NCBI GenBank assembly: GCA_041660045.1
Contig: JBAZXA010000003.1
Coordinates: 310,001-374,000, forward strand
Length of the DNA: 64,000 nucleotides
Direction: 5' to 3'
Source: WM-3-3 sp041660045
Lineage (GTDB): Bacteria; Pseudomonadota; Gammaproteobacteria; Methylococcales; Methylomonadaceae
Positions 35,506-45,310 of this stretch are shown here, piece after piece (position 1 is the first letter of the stretch; every line of letters starts with the position of its first letter). Under the pieces are notes generated by a model, which saw nothing but the letters and a program-made list of their open reading frames with translations, searched no databases and had not been told where the DNA came from. The translations under genes and the position numbers were made by a program.

Positions 35506-36989
35506 TAAATATCACCTTCTTTTAGGCTAGTTTTAGCCTGCATTTTTTCTAGGGTTGCTTTTTTCTTTTTGGCGCGTTCGGCTTTTTCAAGATCTTCTTT
35601 TTGTTTGCGTAAACTGCGGACATCATGCCGATATTTGGCCTTTTCGGTTTTAGTGGCGTCTTGCACTTTCGCCATTAATTTACCTTTGGCAAACCTAAAG
35701 TATTGCACTAATGGGATATGGCTAGGGCAAACCATGTTACAGCAGCCACATTCTATGCAGTCAAACAAATTAAATGTTTTACAGTTTTCAACTTGATCTG
35801 AGCGGCTATGCCAATACAGTTGCTGCGGCAATAATTGTACGGGGCAAACATTGGCGCATTCGCCGCAGCGGATGCAGGGCAGTACTGGGGCATCTGACTG
35901 GATTTCACTGGCGCTGGTCACCAAAATACAGTTGCTGGCTTTAACAACCGCAATATCATCATGCGCTAAGGCAAATCCCATCATAGGCCCGCCCATAATT
36001 AGGCGCTGGGCTTGTGCGCTATATCCGCCACATTGCTGGACTAGGTCTTTAATGGGTGTGCCGATACGCACGCGTAAATTTTGTGGCGATTTAATGCCTA
36101 GTCCCGTGACAGTTATAATGCGTTCAGTTAATGCTTTACCATTGACGATAGCCTCAAAAACTGCGGCGGCAGTTCCGGCATTTTGGCAAACTATGCCAAC
36201 ATCTGCAGGAATGCCCCCGCTAGGGGTTTCTTTACCCGTTAGCACTTTAATCAGCTGGCGTTCACCGCCGGTTGGGTAAACAGTAGGCACCGCAATAATC
36301 TCTATGCGTAAATCGCCGATTTCAGTTTGCGCCAATTGTAGTGCGGCCAATGCTTGTGGCATGGTGTCTTCCACCGCTATCAGGCAACGCCAGATGCCTA
36401 AGGCATGCATTAGGATTTGGGCACCGACGATGATTTGCGCAGGCGTGGAGCGGATTAAACTGTCATCACAGGTGATATACGGTTCACATTCCGCACCATT
36501 AATAATGAGGGTATCAATTTGTTGTGGCATTTTCGGCGCTAGTTTAACGGCAGTAGGAAACGCTGCGCCGCCTAAACCAACAATACCAGCATTACGGATT
36601 AAGTGGCGTACGCTTTCTGGGGTTAGGCTACGAAAATCCCCACATGTCTCCACGGCTAGCGCGTCGTCTTTGCCATCAGACTGGAGTACGAGGCACTCAC
36701 CAGCTAAGCCAGAGGGATGCGGCACCAGCCGGTTTTCAATACTTTTAATAATGCCGGAGGTACTGGCATGTATCGGGGTGGCAAAGCCATGCCCGCTATC
36801 GGCTAGACATTGGCCTCGCAACACGCGTTCGCCTACCTTAACAAGAGGGGTAGCCTGTATGCCTGGCCGCAGTTGTAAGGGGTACACTAATTCTGCTGGT
36901 ATTTCAGCAGCGCGCAAAGGTGTGTGGGTGGAAAGTTCTTTGTGTTCATTCAGATGTAAACCGCCGTTAAAGCGCCAAAGATTAGCCAT
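35505..36989 (-). CDS. rnfC: Electron transport complex subunit RnfC
   Basis: A 494-residue peripheral subunit with an N-terminal barrel-sandwich part, the NADH/FMN-binding domain (GLGGAAFPTAVKLAP, INGAECEPYITCDD) and two 4Fe-4S motifs, CIRCGECANVCP (~residue 370) and CIECGCCNMVCP (~410). A short Lys/Ala-rich tail ends the protein, unlike the very long tail of the E. coli homologue. Overlaps rnfB by eight bases. Confidence 0.95.
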   Translation of the reverse strand: MANLWRFNGGLHLNEHKELSTHTPLRAAEIPAELVYPLQLRPGIQATPLVKVGERVLRGQCLADSGHGFATPIHASTSGIIKSIENRLVPHPSGLAGECLVLQSDGKDDALAVETCGDFRSLTPESVRHLIRNAGIVGLGGAAFPTAVKLAPKMPQQIDTLIINGAECEPYITCDDSLIRSTPAQIIVGAQILMHALGIWRCLIAVEDTMPQALAALQLAQTEIGDLRIEIIAVPTVYPTGGERQLIKVLTGKETPSGGIPADVGIVCQNAGTAAAVFEAIVNGKALTERIITVTGLGIKSPQNLRVRIGTPIKDLVQQCGGYSAQAQRLIMGGPMMGFALAHDDIAVVKASNCILVTSASEIQSDAPVLPCIRCGECANVCPVQLLPQQLYWHSRSDQVENCKTFNLFDCIECGCCNMVCPSHIPLVQYFRFAKGKLMAKVQDATKTEKAKYRHDVRSLRKQKEDLEKAERAKKKKATLEKMQAKTSLKEGDI

Positions 36990-37512
36990 GGCCTTGCTCC
37001 GGCTCTGGCATACGCCAGTTATCTAGGCTTTGGGCGATAGGTTGCATAATAATACAATCCACAGGGCAGGGTTCAAGACAAAGTTCACAACCGGTGCATT
37101 CAGCGCTGATCACGGTATGGGCATGCTTGGCCGAGCCTAAAATGGCGTCTACCGGACAGGCTTGTATGCATTTGACACAACCTATGCAGTCTTTTTCGAT
37201 AATAATAGCAACACTTTTAGGCTTAGGTTGGCCGAAGGCTTCGTTTAAGGGTTTGGCTTCTACCCCCAGTAAATCCGCCAAAGCGATAACACCATCTTGG
37301 CCACCAGGTGGGCATTGGTTAATATCAGCCTCACCCGCAGCGATAGCGGTAGCATACGGCCGGCAGCCGGGGAAACCACATTGGCCGCATTGGGTTTGTG
37401 GCAAGACCGCGTTGATTTCTTCAACTATCGGATTGCCTTCAACTTTAAAACGTAACGCGGAATAGCCTAAAATTAGGCCAAAAACAGCAAATAATAAACA
37501 AATAATTAGCAT
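36982..37512 (-). CDS. rnfB: Electron transport complex subunit RnfB
   Basis: A 176-residue iron-sulfur subunit: an N-terminal membrane helix, the Fe-S domain CGQCGFPGC and two ferredoxin-type motifs, CIGCVKCIQACPVDAI and CTGCELCLEPCPVDCI. It passes electrons between soluble ferredoxin/flavodoxin and the membrane complex. Confidence 0.95.
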   Translation of the reverse strand: MLIICLLFAVFGLILGYSALRFKVEGNPIVEEINAVLPQTQCGQCGFPGCRPYATAIAAGEADINQCPPGGQDGVIALADLLGVEAKPLNEAFGQPKPKSVAIIIEKDCIGCVKCIQACPVDAILGSAKHAHTVISAECTGCELCLEPCPVDCIIMQPIAQSLDNWRMPEPEQGHG

Positions 37513-38093
37513 TAACCTTTCACCAAACCACTAAATCCCATGAAAGCCATAGACATTAGTCCTGCAGTCACTAAGGCAATAGCACTGCCTTTAAAAGGTG
37601 TTGGGACATCGGCGGCATCTAAGCGTTCACGCAAACTGGCAAATAATGTGAGTACCAAAGAAAAGCCAACAGCAGCGCCAAAACCATATAAGGAAGATGC
37701 CATAAAATCATGTTGCGCTTGCACGTTTAATAAGGCTACCCCTAACACGGCGCAGTTGGTGGTAATCAACGGCAAAAAAATCCCCAGTACCCGATACAAT
37801 AAGGGGCTGGTTTTATGGACAACCAGTTCGGTGAATTGCACAACAAAGGCAATCACCACAATAAAAGAAATTGTGCGCAAATAGGCTAAACCTAAAGGCA
37901 CTAAGAGGTAATGGTTAACCAGATAGCTACACACTGACGATAGGGTCAGCACGAACACGGTGGCCAAGCCCATGCCCATGGCGGTTTCTAATTTCCGCGA
38001 AACGCCCATAAAAGGGCATAGGCCTAAAAACTTGACGAGTACAAAATTGTTAACCAAAATCGTACTGATCAGGATAATAAGATAGTCTTTCAT
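37512..38093 (-). CDS. rnfA: Electron transport complex subunit RnfA
   Basis: A 193-residue, six-helix subunit, first gene of the operon (NNFVLVKFLGLCPFMGVSRKLETAMGMG; TTNCAVLGVALLN). It pairs with RnfE to hold a membrane-embedded Fe-S cluster. Its start lies 69 bases from the end of metG on the same strand, so the operon could be read from a promoter there or from metG. Confidence 0.95.
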   Translation of the reverse strand: MKDYLIILISTILVNNFVLVKFLGLCPFMGVSRKLETAMGMGLATVFVLTLSSVCSYLVNHYLLVPLGLAYLRTISFIVVIAFVVQFTELVVHKTSPLLYRVLGIFLPLITTNCAVLGVALLNVQAQHDFMASSLYGFGAAVGFSLVLTLFASLRERLDAADVPTPFKGSAIALVTAGLMSMAFMGFSGLVKG

Positions 38094-38162
38094 TAATTGT
38101 GCAAAAACCTTACGCTAATGTATGGTAGCCCTAAAGCCTAATGGCTACGGTATCCGGTTGCT

Positions 38163-40190
38163 TTATTTAACGCGCATGCCAGCTGCGGCACCTTGATCCG
38201 GACTTAACAGCCACAAATCCTTACCGCCTGGGCCGGCTGCTAAAACCATGCCTTCAGAGACGCCAAAGCGCATTTTTCGAGGTGCCAAATTGGCGACCAC
38301 TAAGGTATAGCGGCCTTCTAAATCTTCTGGCGCGTAAGCTGATTTTATACCGGCAAAAATCGTGCGTGTGTTATCGCCAATATCCACGGTTAACTGTAAA
38401 AGCTTTTCCGCGCCTTCTACATGTGCCGCATTTAGAATTTTGGCAATGCGTAAATCTAATTTGGCAAAGTCTTCAATTGAAATAGTTTCCGCGATTGGTT
38501 CACACGTGGTTTTTTGGGCCGTAGGCGTAGGGCTTATTTTTTCTAGATTGTCTTTAGACGCATCAACAATAGCAGAAATTTTATCCGCTTCAACCCGCGT
38601 CATCAGGGCTTTAAATTCATTAATTTGATGTCCGCACAAAGGCTGCATGGCAGTGGATGGCCAAACTTGCGGCGCAATATTTAAAAAGCTTTCTGCTTGG
38701 GTCGCCAAGGTGGGCAGCACAGGTTTTAAATAGGCGGCTAATACCATAAATAAATTGATCCCCATAGAGCAAATGGCCTGTAGTTCGGCATCTTTGCCTT
38801 CTTCCTTGGCTATTAACCAGGGTTTTTTATCATCGATATATTGGTTGGCCTTATCGGCTAGTGCCATAATTTCGCGCATGGCTTTGCCGTATTCCCGCGT
38901 CTCATAAAAATCGGCAATTTGTGTATTGGCTGCTAAAAAGCTTTGGAACAACTCGGTTTCTGGGCATAGGCTTGCCAGCATGGCGGCAAAACGCTTATGG
39001 ATAAAACCGCTGCAACGGCTGGCAATATTAACTACCTTACCTACTAAATCAGAATTGACGCGCTGGCTAAAATCATCAAAATTAAGGTCGATATCATCTA
39101 CACCTGCGCTTAGTTTAGCGGCAAAATAATAGCGTAAATATTCCGGATTGAGATGATCCAGATAAGTCCTTGCGGTAATAAACGTGCCTCTGGACTTGGA
39201 CATTTTTTCGCCGTTAACGGTTAAAAAGCCGTGGGCAAAAATAGCATTTGGCGTTCTAAAATTTGCGCCATGCAGCATCGCGGGCCAAAACAAAGCATGG
39301 AAATAAATAATATCTTTGCCAATAAAATGATAGAGTTCGGCCTCGCTACCAGGCTGCCAATAGGCGTCAAAATCTATATTTTGTTGGTCACACAGGTTTT
39401 TAAAGCTGGCCATATAGCCTATCGGCGCATCCAGCCAAACATAAAAATATTTGCCTGGTGCATCCGGAATTTCAAAGCCAAAATAAGGCGCATCACGGGA
39501 AATATCCCATTGTTGTAAGCCACTTTCCAGCCATTCCGCTAATTTATTGGCGACTTCAGGCTGCAAATGCCCAGCCTTGGTCCAGGCTTGTAACATGTCA
39601 GAAAAATCGGTGAGCTTAAAAAAATAATGTTCGGAATCTTTTTCTATGGGTTTCTCACCGGATACCGCAGAAACCGCATTTTTTAGTTCGGTGGGCGAAT
39701 AAGTGGCGCCACAGGCCTCGCAGCTATCGCCATATTGGTCTTTAGCACCGCATTTAGGGCATTCACCTTTAATAAAGCGATCCGGTAAAAACATGTGTTT
39801 AACGGGGTCGTAGGCTTGCGTTATGGTGCGTGTTGTAATATGGCCGGCATCCCGCAAGCGCTTATAAATCAATGATGAAAGGCTTTTGTTTTCTGCTGAA
39901 TGGGTGCTGTAATAATTGTCAAAAGCAATACCGAATGCCGTAAAATCCGCTAAATGCTCTTGGCCTACCTGGGCAATCAACTGCTCTGGGGTAATGCCTT
40001 CACGGTCAGCCTTAAGCATAATTGGAGTGCCATGGGTGTCATCCGCGCACACGTAGTAGCACAGGTGGCCGCGCTGTTTTTGAAAGCGTACCCAAATGTC
40101 AGTTTGAATATATTCGACCAAATGGCCTAAGTGAATAGAGCCATTGGCATAAGGCAAGGCGCTAGTGACTAAAATTTTTCTATTCAGCAT
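38163..40190 (-). CDS. metG: Methionyl-tRNA synthetase
   Basis: A 675-residue class I synthetase with the HIGH-type motif (ANGSIHLGHLVEY), the zinc-knuckle cysteines CPKCGAKDQYGDSCEACG, KMSKS (NGEKMSKSRG) and a C-terminal tRNA-binding OB-fold domain from about residue 570 (FAKLDLRIAKILNAAHVEGAEKL). Full length for the dimeric form. Confidence 0.97.
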   Translation of the reverse strand: MLNRKILVTSALPYANGSIHLGHLVEYIQTDIWVRFQKQRGHLCYYVCADDTHGTPIMLKADREGITPEQLIAQVGQEHLADFTAFGIAFDNYYSTHSAENKSLSSLIYKRLRDAGHITTRTITQAYDPVKHMFLPDRFIKGECPKCGAKDQYGDSCEACGATYSPTELKNAVSAVSGEKPIEKDSEHYFFKLTDFSDMLQAWTKAGHLQPEVANKLAEWLESGLQQWDISRDAPYFGFEIPDAPGKYFYVWLDAPIGYMASFKNLCDQQNIDFDAYWQPGSEAELYHFIGKDIIYFHALFWPAMLHGANFRTPNAIFAHGFLTVNGEKMSKSRGTFITARTYLDHLNPEYLRYYFAAKLSAGVDDIDLNFDDFSQRVNSDLVGKVVNIASRCSGFIHKRFAAMLASLCPETELFQSFLAANTQIADFYETREYGKAMREIMALADKANQYIDDKKPWLIAKEEGKDAELQAICSMGINLFMVLAAYLKPVLPTLATQAESFLNIAPQVWPSTAMQPLCGHQINEFKALMTRVEADKISAIVDASKDNLEKISPTPTAQKTTCEPIAETISIEDFAKLDLRIAKILNAAHVEGAEKLLQLTVDIGDNTRTIFAGIKSAYAPEDLEGRYTLVVANLAPRKMRFGVSEGMVLAAGPGGKDLWLLSPDQGAAAGMRVK

Positions 40191-40491
40191 ATGGATGACT
40201 AAAAGCTAAGATAAATTTAACCTTCTATTATTGCATAGAATAATGCGTTTTGTATTAATTAAAGCGTAAGTAGCTAGTATTCGGTTAACAAGCGGGGATA
40301 GTGCTAAGTCTACCAATTCTGTCGTAATTGTCGGAATACAGCCAATTTGCAAATCGGCAATGGCTAGCTAATGCGTCCTAAATGTTTAATATTAAATGTG
40401 AAAAAATTTATACTTGCCATGGAGCAAATTTTGCATGTTTTTTAGATACTGTAATTAACACGCGTCCAGCAATCATGAGCACAGGTAATTT
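40191..40491. other. metG-nifF divergent intergenic region
   Basis: About 300 bases with no gene, containing the sigma-54-type promoter at 40420-40435. No exact NifA upstream activator site (TGT-N10-ACA) was found by eye. Confidence 0.6.
40420..40435 (+). promoter_or_regulatory. Sigma-54 (RpoN) -24/-12 promoter of nifF
   Basis: TGGAGC-AAATT-TTGCA matches the -24/-12 consensus TGGCAC-N5-TTGCW with the essential GG-N10-GC spacing. It lies 57 bases before the nifF ATG, leaving a ~45-base leader, as expected of nif promoters. Confidence 0.65.
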
Positions 40492-41046
40492 ATGAGCAAA
40501 ATTGGCATTTTTTTCGGAACTGATACCGGAAGCACACGGCTGGTGGCTAAAAAGATTTTCAGCTTACTGGGTGAAGGCGTGGCTGAAAAGCCCAAAAATA
40601 TTAACCGTACTAGCGTGGCAGAACTTTTACAATATGATGCCTTAATCTTAGGTACGCCCAGTTATGGGATTGGTGATTTACCTGGTAAGTCAGTTGGCTG
40701 CACAGAAACAAATTGGGAAGAATTTGTGCCTAATTTGGTAGGTGTTGATCTTTCAGGTAAGCGTATTGCGCTTTATGGCATGGGCAATCAAGAACGTTAT
40801 GCCGATCGCTTTGCCAGTTCAATGATCCATCTCCATCGGATTTTTAGTGGCTATGGCGCTGATATGATCGGCCAATGGAGCACTGATGGCTATCAATTTG
40901 AAAACTCGCAAGCTGTGGTTGATAACCAGTTTGTCGGCTTAGCGCTAGACCAACGCACCCAACCGCACCTTACTGATGACCGTCTAAAAGCGTGGTTAGA
41001 GCAAGTTACGCCGCAATTATTAGCAATTACCCAAGCAGCGGCCTAA
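40492..41046 (+). CDS. nifF: Nitrogenase-type long-chain flavodoxin
   Basis: A 184-residue flavodoxin: phosphate loop GTDTGSTRLVA, the tyrosine flavin loop LGTPSYGIGDLPG, the loop YGMGNQERYADRF, and the long-chain insertion ending WSTDGYQFENSQAVV. It closely resembles NifF of Azotobacter, the electron donor to nitrogenase reductase. A sigma-54-type promoter lies upstream and an LRV iron-sulfur protein follows after three bases, both typical of nif regions. The nif structural genes are not in the window. Confidence 0.88.
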   Translation: MSKIGIFFGTDTGSTRLVAKKIFSLLGEGVAEKPKNINRTSVAELLQYDALILGTPSYGIGDLPGKSVGCTETNWEEFVPNLVGVDLSGKRIALYGMGNQERYADRFASSMIHLHRIFSGYGADMIGQWSTDGYQFENSQAVVDNQFVGLALDQRTQPHLTDDRLKAWLEQVTPQLLAITQAAA

Positions 41047-41049
41047 ACC

Positions 41050-41817
41050 ATGAATTCTGAGCCGGAAGAAGAAGACCTCACCCCGCTAGCGGATTGCTCG
41101 CTTTGCGGTTTTCAGGAAACCTTGTTGGTTGAAGGCCGTTGCAAACGGGGCGATTGTTGTGTTGTTGCAGAAAGTGGCCGACAAATCGACCGGTTTTTTC
41201 GTGCTAACCCAAGCCTTGCCCCTAATTATGCAGCCGATGCGTTTTGGGAACGGCGGGCCATTGCCGCGCGTTATCTGCCTACCAGCCAATTAGAAGCCAT
41301 GCTTAACGATCCTGACGAAGTGGTCAGGCGCGTCTTGGCTTACCGGTTGCCTATCGATATGTTGGAGCGTCTTAGCAATGATACGGACCGTGAAGTGCGG
41401 ATCACCGTGGCTGACCGCTTACCGGTGGAAAAGCTAGAAATTATGGCAAATGACCCGGATTATCTGGTACGCACCTACGTGGCCAAACGCTTGCCTAAAG
41501 GCCGTTTATTCCGTCTCGTTGCCGATCCTGATAACCAGGTGCGGCGCACAGTAGTTGAGCGTATCCCTTCAGTTAGTTTAGGTTTGATGGTTAACGATAA
41601 TGAAGTGACCATACGCCGGATAGTGGCGGAACGCATGGATCCTGAAGATTTGGTGCTGATTAGTAAGGATAGTGATTGGACGGTCCGTTATGAGGTGGCT
41701 ACCCGGGCGCCACTCGACTTGCTGCAGACTATGCTGGATGATCCCGAAGAGGATGTGCGCGAGCTAGCCCGGCAGCGTTTTGAAAGTTTGTCGCAAGCAA
41801 TTGAATCCAACGAGTAA
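41050..41817 (+). CDS. LRV (leucine-rich-repeat variant) 4Fe-4S protein
   Basis: A 255-residue protein. The N-terminal cysteine cluster (CSLCGF ... GRCKRGDCC) binds a 4Fe-4S cluster in the Azotobacter vinelandii LRV protein. Then come about eight ~24-residue LRV repeats (pattern LPxxxLExLxxDPDxxVRxxVAxR) forming a right-handed solenoid. It is a nif-associated protein of unknown function. Operon with nifF by spacing. Confidence 0.9.
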   Translation: MNSEPEEEDLTPLADCSLCGFQETLLVEGRCKRGDCCVVAESGRQIDRFFRANPSLAPNYAADAFWERRAIAARYLPTSQLEAMLNDPDEVVRRVLAYRLPIDMLERLSNDTDREVRITVADRLPVEKLEIMANDPDYLVRTYVAKRLPKGRLFRLVADPDNQVRRTVVERIPSVSLGLMVNDNEVTIRRIVAERMDPEDLVLISKDSDWTVRYEVATRAPLDLLQTMLDDPEEDVRELARQRFESLSQAIESNE

Positions 41818-42083
41818 GTCAAGAACCCAGTGAGCCGCCTGTTTTAGCTTAGCTGCCATGGCCTGGCCTCACGGCTGTTGCGGGCTGTATGTGGCCGATC
41901 AGATTGCAGGACTCATTCCGCAGCTGCGGTTTGGTGCATTCAGCGTGTCTATAGGCATTACATTAAACACTGTATTTAGTTTTTAAAGGTAAGTGTAAAT
42001 GCAAAATTGACGTGTAGAATGATGCTGACAGCCAAGTTGCAAACCAGAACAAACCTTTGCCAATGTTAAAAATGGAGCCAAGA

Positions 42084-43175
42084 ATGGCAACGATAGAAAA
42101 ATCTGATGTTGAAAATCTTTTAAAACAGTATATCGATCCACATAATGAGGTCGATTTGATCACAGCTAAAGCGGTTAAGGCCATCAATATCGAAAATAAC
42201 AATATTGAGGTTAAGATAGAATTGGGCTATCCCGCACAAAGTTATTTAAGCCCGCTGAAAGCATCACTGGAACAGTATTTAACAGCATTGCCTGACGTAG
42301 GCAGCATTAGCGTTGAAACCACTGCCAAAGTGATTGCCCATAGCGTGCAAAAAAGCCTAAAACCCATGCCTAATATTAAAAATATTATCGCCGTTGCATC
42401 CGGCAAAGGTGGTGTGGGCAAATCCACGACTTCAGTCAACTTGGCATTAGCATTAAGTGCAGAAGGCGCAAAAGTGGGTATTTTGGATGCCGATATTTAT
42501 GGCCCAAGCATACCCACCATGCTGGGTTTGTCGGGTAGCCCCGATACCGATGACGGCAAGACCATGTTGCCTAAAGTTGCTTATGATGTGGAAACCATTT
42601 CTATCGGCTATTTGGTGGAGCCTGGCCAAGCCATGATATGGCGTGGCCCAGTTGTCACTGGCGCATTGCAACAATTGCTTAATGATACCCAATGGTCAGA
42701 AATTGATTATCTTATTATTGATTTGCCACCCGGTACGGGTGATATCCAATTGACCTTGGTGCAACAAATACCGGTCAGCGGCGCTATTATAGTCACCACC
42801 CCACAGGATATAGCCTTAATTGATGCCCAGCGCGGTCTGGCCATGTTTGAAAAAGTCAACGTGCCGGTATTGGGCTTGGTAGAAAATATGAGTATGCACA
42901 TTTGTAGCAACTGCGGTCATGAAGAAGCAATTTTTGGTCATGGCGGCGGTAAACTGATGGCCGAAACCAATCGGATAGACTTTTTAGGGGCGTTACCATT
43001 GGATATCCATATCCGTGAATTTGCTGACAGCGGCAAACCCACTGTGGTTGCTGACCCTGATGGTCGGCCAGCACAAATTTACAAGGAAATCGCCCGTAAA
43101 GTTGCGGCCAAATTAGCTTTAAAAGCCAAAGACTTCAGCAGCCGTTTTCCGAATATCGTTATACAAAATACCTAA
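42084..43175 (+). CDS. mrp: Mrp/ApbC iron-sulfur carrier P-loop ATPase
   Basis: A ~363-residue protein: N-terminal MIP18-like domain (residues 1-95), then the P-loop GKGGVGKST and the CxxC motif (HICSNCGHE) that binds a transferable 4Fe-4S cluster. The start at 42084 is favoured by GGAG seven bases upstream; in-frame starts at 42057-42072 are possible. It supplies Fe-S clusters to apo-proteins, consistent with the many Fe-S proteins nearby. Confidence 0.93.
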   Translation: MATIEKSDVENLLKQYIDPHNEVDLITAKAVKAINIENNNIEVKIELGYPAQSYLSPLKASLEQYLTALPDVGSISVETTAKVIAHSVQKSLKPMPNIKNIIAVASGKGGVGKSTTSVNLALALSAEGAKVGILDADIYGPSIPTMLGLSGSPDTDDGKTMLPKVAYDVETISIGYLVEPGQAMIWRGPVVTGALQQLLNDTQWSEIDYLIIDLPPGTGDIQLTLVQQIPVSGAIIVTTPQDIALIDAQRGLAMFEKVNVPVLGLVENMSMHICSNCGHEEAIFGHGGGKLMAETNRIDFLGALPLDIHIREFADSGKPTVVADPDGRPAQIYKEIARKVAAKLALKAKDFSSRFPNIVIQNT

Positions 43176-43273
43176 GTGGCCAGGAGCGGGTCAGGTCTTT
43201 AAGTTTTGGCCTGCTCCTTGTGTCTAAGGCATGGTGTATGTAAAAATTGTCTTTTTAGCCTAAAAACATACAC

Positions 43274-43840
43274 ATGAGCATTAAGTCTGACAAATGGATA
43301 CGCCGTATGGCCGAGCAATACGGCATGATTGAGCCATTTGAAAAAGGTCAAGTCCGTGATACGGGTAAAGGCCGGGTTATCTCGTATGGCACATCCAGTT
43401 ATGGTTATGATGTGCGTTGTTCTGATGAGTTTAAGATTTTCACCAACATCAACTCTGCTATTGTGGATCCTAAAGATTTTGATGAAAGCAGCTTTGTTGA
43501 TGTTAAATCCGATGTTTGCATCATTCCGCCCAATTCTTTTGCGTTAGCCCGCACGGTTGAATATTTCCGTATACCGCGTGATGTGCTCACCATTTGCTTA
43601 GGCAAATCAACTTACGCCCGTTGCGGTATTATTGTTAACGTAACGCCGTTGGAGCCAGAATGGGAAGGCCATGTCACCTTGGAGTTTTCCAATACGACTA
43701 CGTTACCTGCAAAAATTTATGCTAACGAAGGTGTTGCACAAATGCTGTTTTTTGGCGGGGATGAAGTTTGCGAAACCTCGTATCGCGACCGTGGTGGCAA
43801 ATATCAAGGCCAAACCGGGGTAACCTTACCCAAGGCTTAA
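43274..43840 (+). CDS. dcd: dCTP deaminase
   Basis: A 188-residue trimeric enzyme converting dCTP to dUTP. Conserved stretches include SYGTSSYGYDVRCSDEF, GKSTYARCGIIVNVTPLEPEWEGHVTLEFSN with the catalytic Glu, and the C-terminal KYQGQTGVTLP that closes over the nucleotide. Same strand as mrp, ~100 bases downstream. Confidence 0.96.
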   Translation: MSIKSDKWIRRMAEQYGMIEPFEKGQVRDTGKGRVISYGTSSYGYDVRCSDEFKIFTNINSAIVDPKDFDESSFVDVKSDVCIIPPNSFALARTVEYFRIPRDVLTICLGKSTYARCGIIVNVTPLEPEWEGHVTLEFSNTTTLPAKIYANEGVAQMLFFGGDEVCETSYRDRGGKYQGQTGVTLPKA

Positions 43841-43861
43841 GCCGTTGGAGCCAGCAAAAAA

Positions 43862-44119
43862 TTAGTGTATAGAGGCGGGTGCCGGTATGTTAGTTGGCGG
43901 CATTTGTACAAAAAAACCTTTATCTTGGATGCTCGCGATTACTTTTGCGGCATTTTCCTTGGCCAACTTACGCTCGGCTGTCAGCTCCAGTGCCATTACA
44001 AATTCTAAGCGGCCTAAGCTGGCTAATAAGGTTTCTGGCACTTTTGAAAAATCATCTTTTTTATCCAGGTATAAATACAAAAATTCTTTTTTAAGGCTTT
44101 TATAGATAAAACACTGCAT
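43862..44119 (-). CDS. YcgL family protein
   Basis: An 85-residue protein matching the YcgL family (MQCFIYKSLKKEFLYLYL..., LLASLGRLEFVMALEL, GFFVQMPP). The family is small, cytoplasmic and of unknown function. Convergent with dcd. Confidence 0.85.
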   Translation of the reverse strand: MQCFIYKSLKKEFLYLYLDKKDDFSKVPETLLASLGRLEFVMALELTAERKLAKENAAKVIASIQDKGFFVQMPPTNIPAPASIH

Positions 44120-44197
44120 AACATTCCTGATGTTTGAAAAGATACGATTTTAACTTTTTTTAATGAAAAGGCCACGCCCGTTTAAATTTAAAGCGCT

Positions 44198-44791
44198 ATG
44201 AGCAAGACACCCTTAGGATATTCCTATTTTTTTAGGCAAGCCTGTTATTTTGAAAGTTTTTTAGCCGTGCTTGCGTTAGTCTTAAGCTGGTTTGCCGATT
44301 TAGAGCTTTTTGCCAGCCTGCGTTTTTCTGAGCCAGCTATTGCGCTAGGCCTGATTGGTACCATACCCTTAATCTTACTGTTTTTTGCCTTGCAAGGTTG
44401 CCAGTTTAGCGGCATACAGCGCATTAGGACGCTATTAGATGAGACCTTATGCCCGGCTTTGTGCCATCGGCACTGGACAGACTTGTTAACCTTATCGGTA
44501 ATAGCAGGATTTTCTGAGGAGTTGCTGTTCCGTGGTTTTTTGCAAATTTGGCTAGAATCAAAATCGGGCCATACAGCGGGTTTAATCGTTAGTAATCTTA
44601 TTTTTGGGCTGGTACATGCGGTAACACCTTTATACGCCGTATTGGCCTTCTTAATCGGTATTTACCTAGGATTGGCCATGGATTATGGCAGCGAGAGAAA
44701 TGTGCTTACCCCTATGGTAATACATGGGCTTTACGATTTCATCGTATTTGTCATAATAATGCGCACGTACCAGTCTCGCAAGACTTTATAA
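44198..44791 (+). CDS. CPBP family intramembrane metalloprotease
   Basis: A 197-residue membrane protein with the CPBP/Rce1 motifs EELLFRGFLQ (residue ~109), FGLVHAV and TPMVIHGLYDF, which supply the Glu and His zinc ligands. Such proteases cut membrane-embedded or prenyl-like substrates; here the target is unknown. Followed closely by another membrane protein gene. Confidence 0.85.
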   Translation: MSKTPLGYSYFFRQACYFESFLAVLALVLSWFADLELFASLRFSEPAIALGLIGTIPLILLFFALQGCQFSGIQRIRTLLDETLCPALCHRHWTDLLTLSVIAGFSEELLFRGFLQIWLESKSGHTAGLIVSNLIFGLVHAVTPLYAVLAFLIGIYLGLAMDYGSERNVLTPMVIHGLYDFIVFVIIMRTYQSRKTL

Positions 44792-44805
44792 GCCCACAGG
44801 ATAAA

Positions 44806-45270
44806 ATGTTCCAGCAACGCCCAGCAACAGAATTTTTAAGCCTTTGGATAACCATGGCCGGCATGGCAAGCCTATTGGTGATTTATATCGCAAGCTGCCA
44901 TTTCTTTGCGGAGCAGCTGCAGCAAATCGGGTTAGCACCAGACCAACTGGAACTGGCCAGAACCGTTTTTTATGTGCTTGCAATCGTGCTGTTTCCGTTA
45001 ACTAACTTAATCCGTTTTATCCTGTTACGTTTAAACCAGACCATGCCGGGTGAAGATGCTAGCCAAAAACGCTATGCTGTTACCGTGTTAGTATCCCTCG
45101 TGCTTATCGAATCCACCGGGGTGTTTGGCATGGTTATGTTTATGCTTGGCGATGGCATGAATACACTTTATATTTTTACCGGCCTGGCTGCCCTTGGCTT
45201 GTATGTACACCGACCTAAACAGGATGAGCTATTAACGATTATTTTGGCGCGTCAAAACCAGCCAGACTAG
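44806..45270 (+). CDS. Membrane protein of unknown function
   Basis: A 154-residue protein with four predicted membrane segments (MASLLVIYIASCHF; FYVLAIVLFPLTNLIRF; VLVSLVLIESTGVFGMVMFML; YIFTGLAALGLYV). I cannot assign a family. It starts 14 bases after the CPBP protease gene and is probably in its operon, so it could be an accessory or substrate. Confidence 0.65.
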   Translation: MFQQRPATEFLSLWITMAGMASLLVIYIASCHFFAEQLQQIGLAPDQLELARTVFYVLAIVLFPLTNLIRFILLRLNQTMPGEDASQKRYAVTVLVSLVLIESTGVFGMVMFMLGDGMNTLYIFTGLAALGLYVHRPKQDELLTIILARQNQPD

Positions 45271-45310
45271 GCCTTTAAATTGCAAAACTAGCAAGGTGTG
45301 CGCACGTAGG

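Noticed and set aside
40250..40400. NifA activator site before nifF
   Set aside because: Nearest TGT...ACA pairs have spacers of 6 or 15, not 10.
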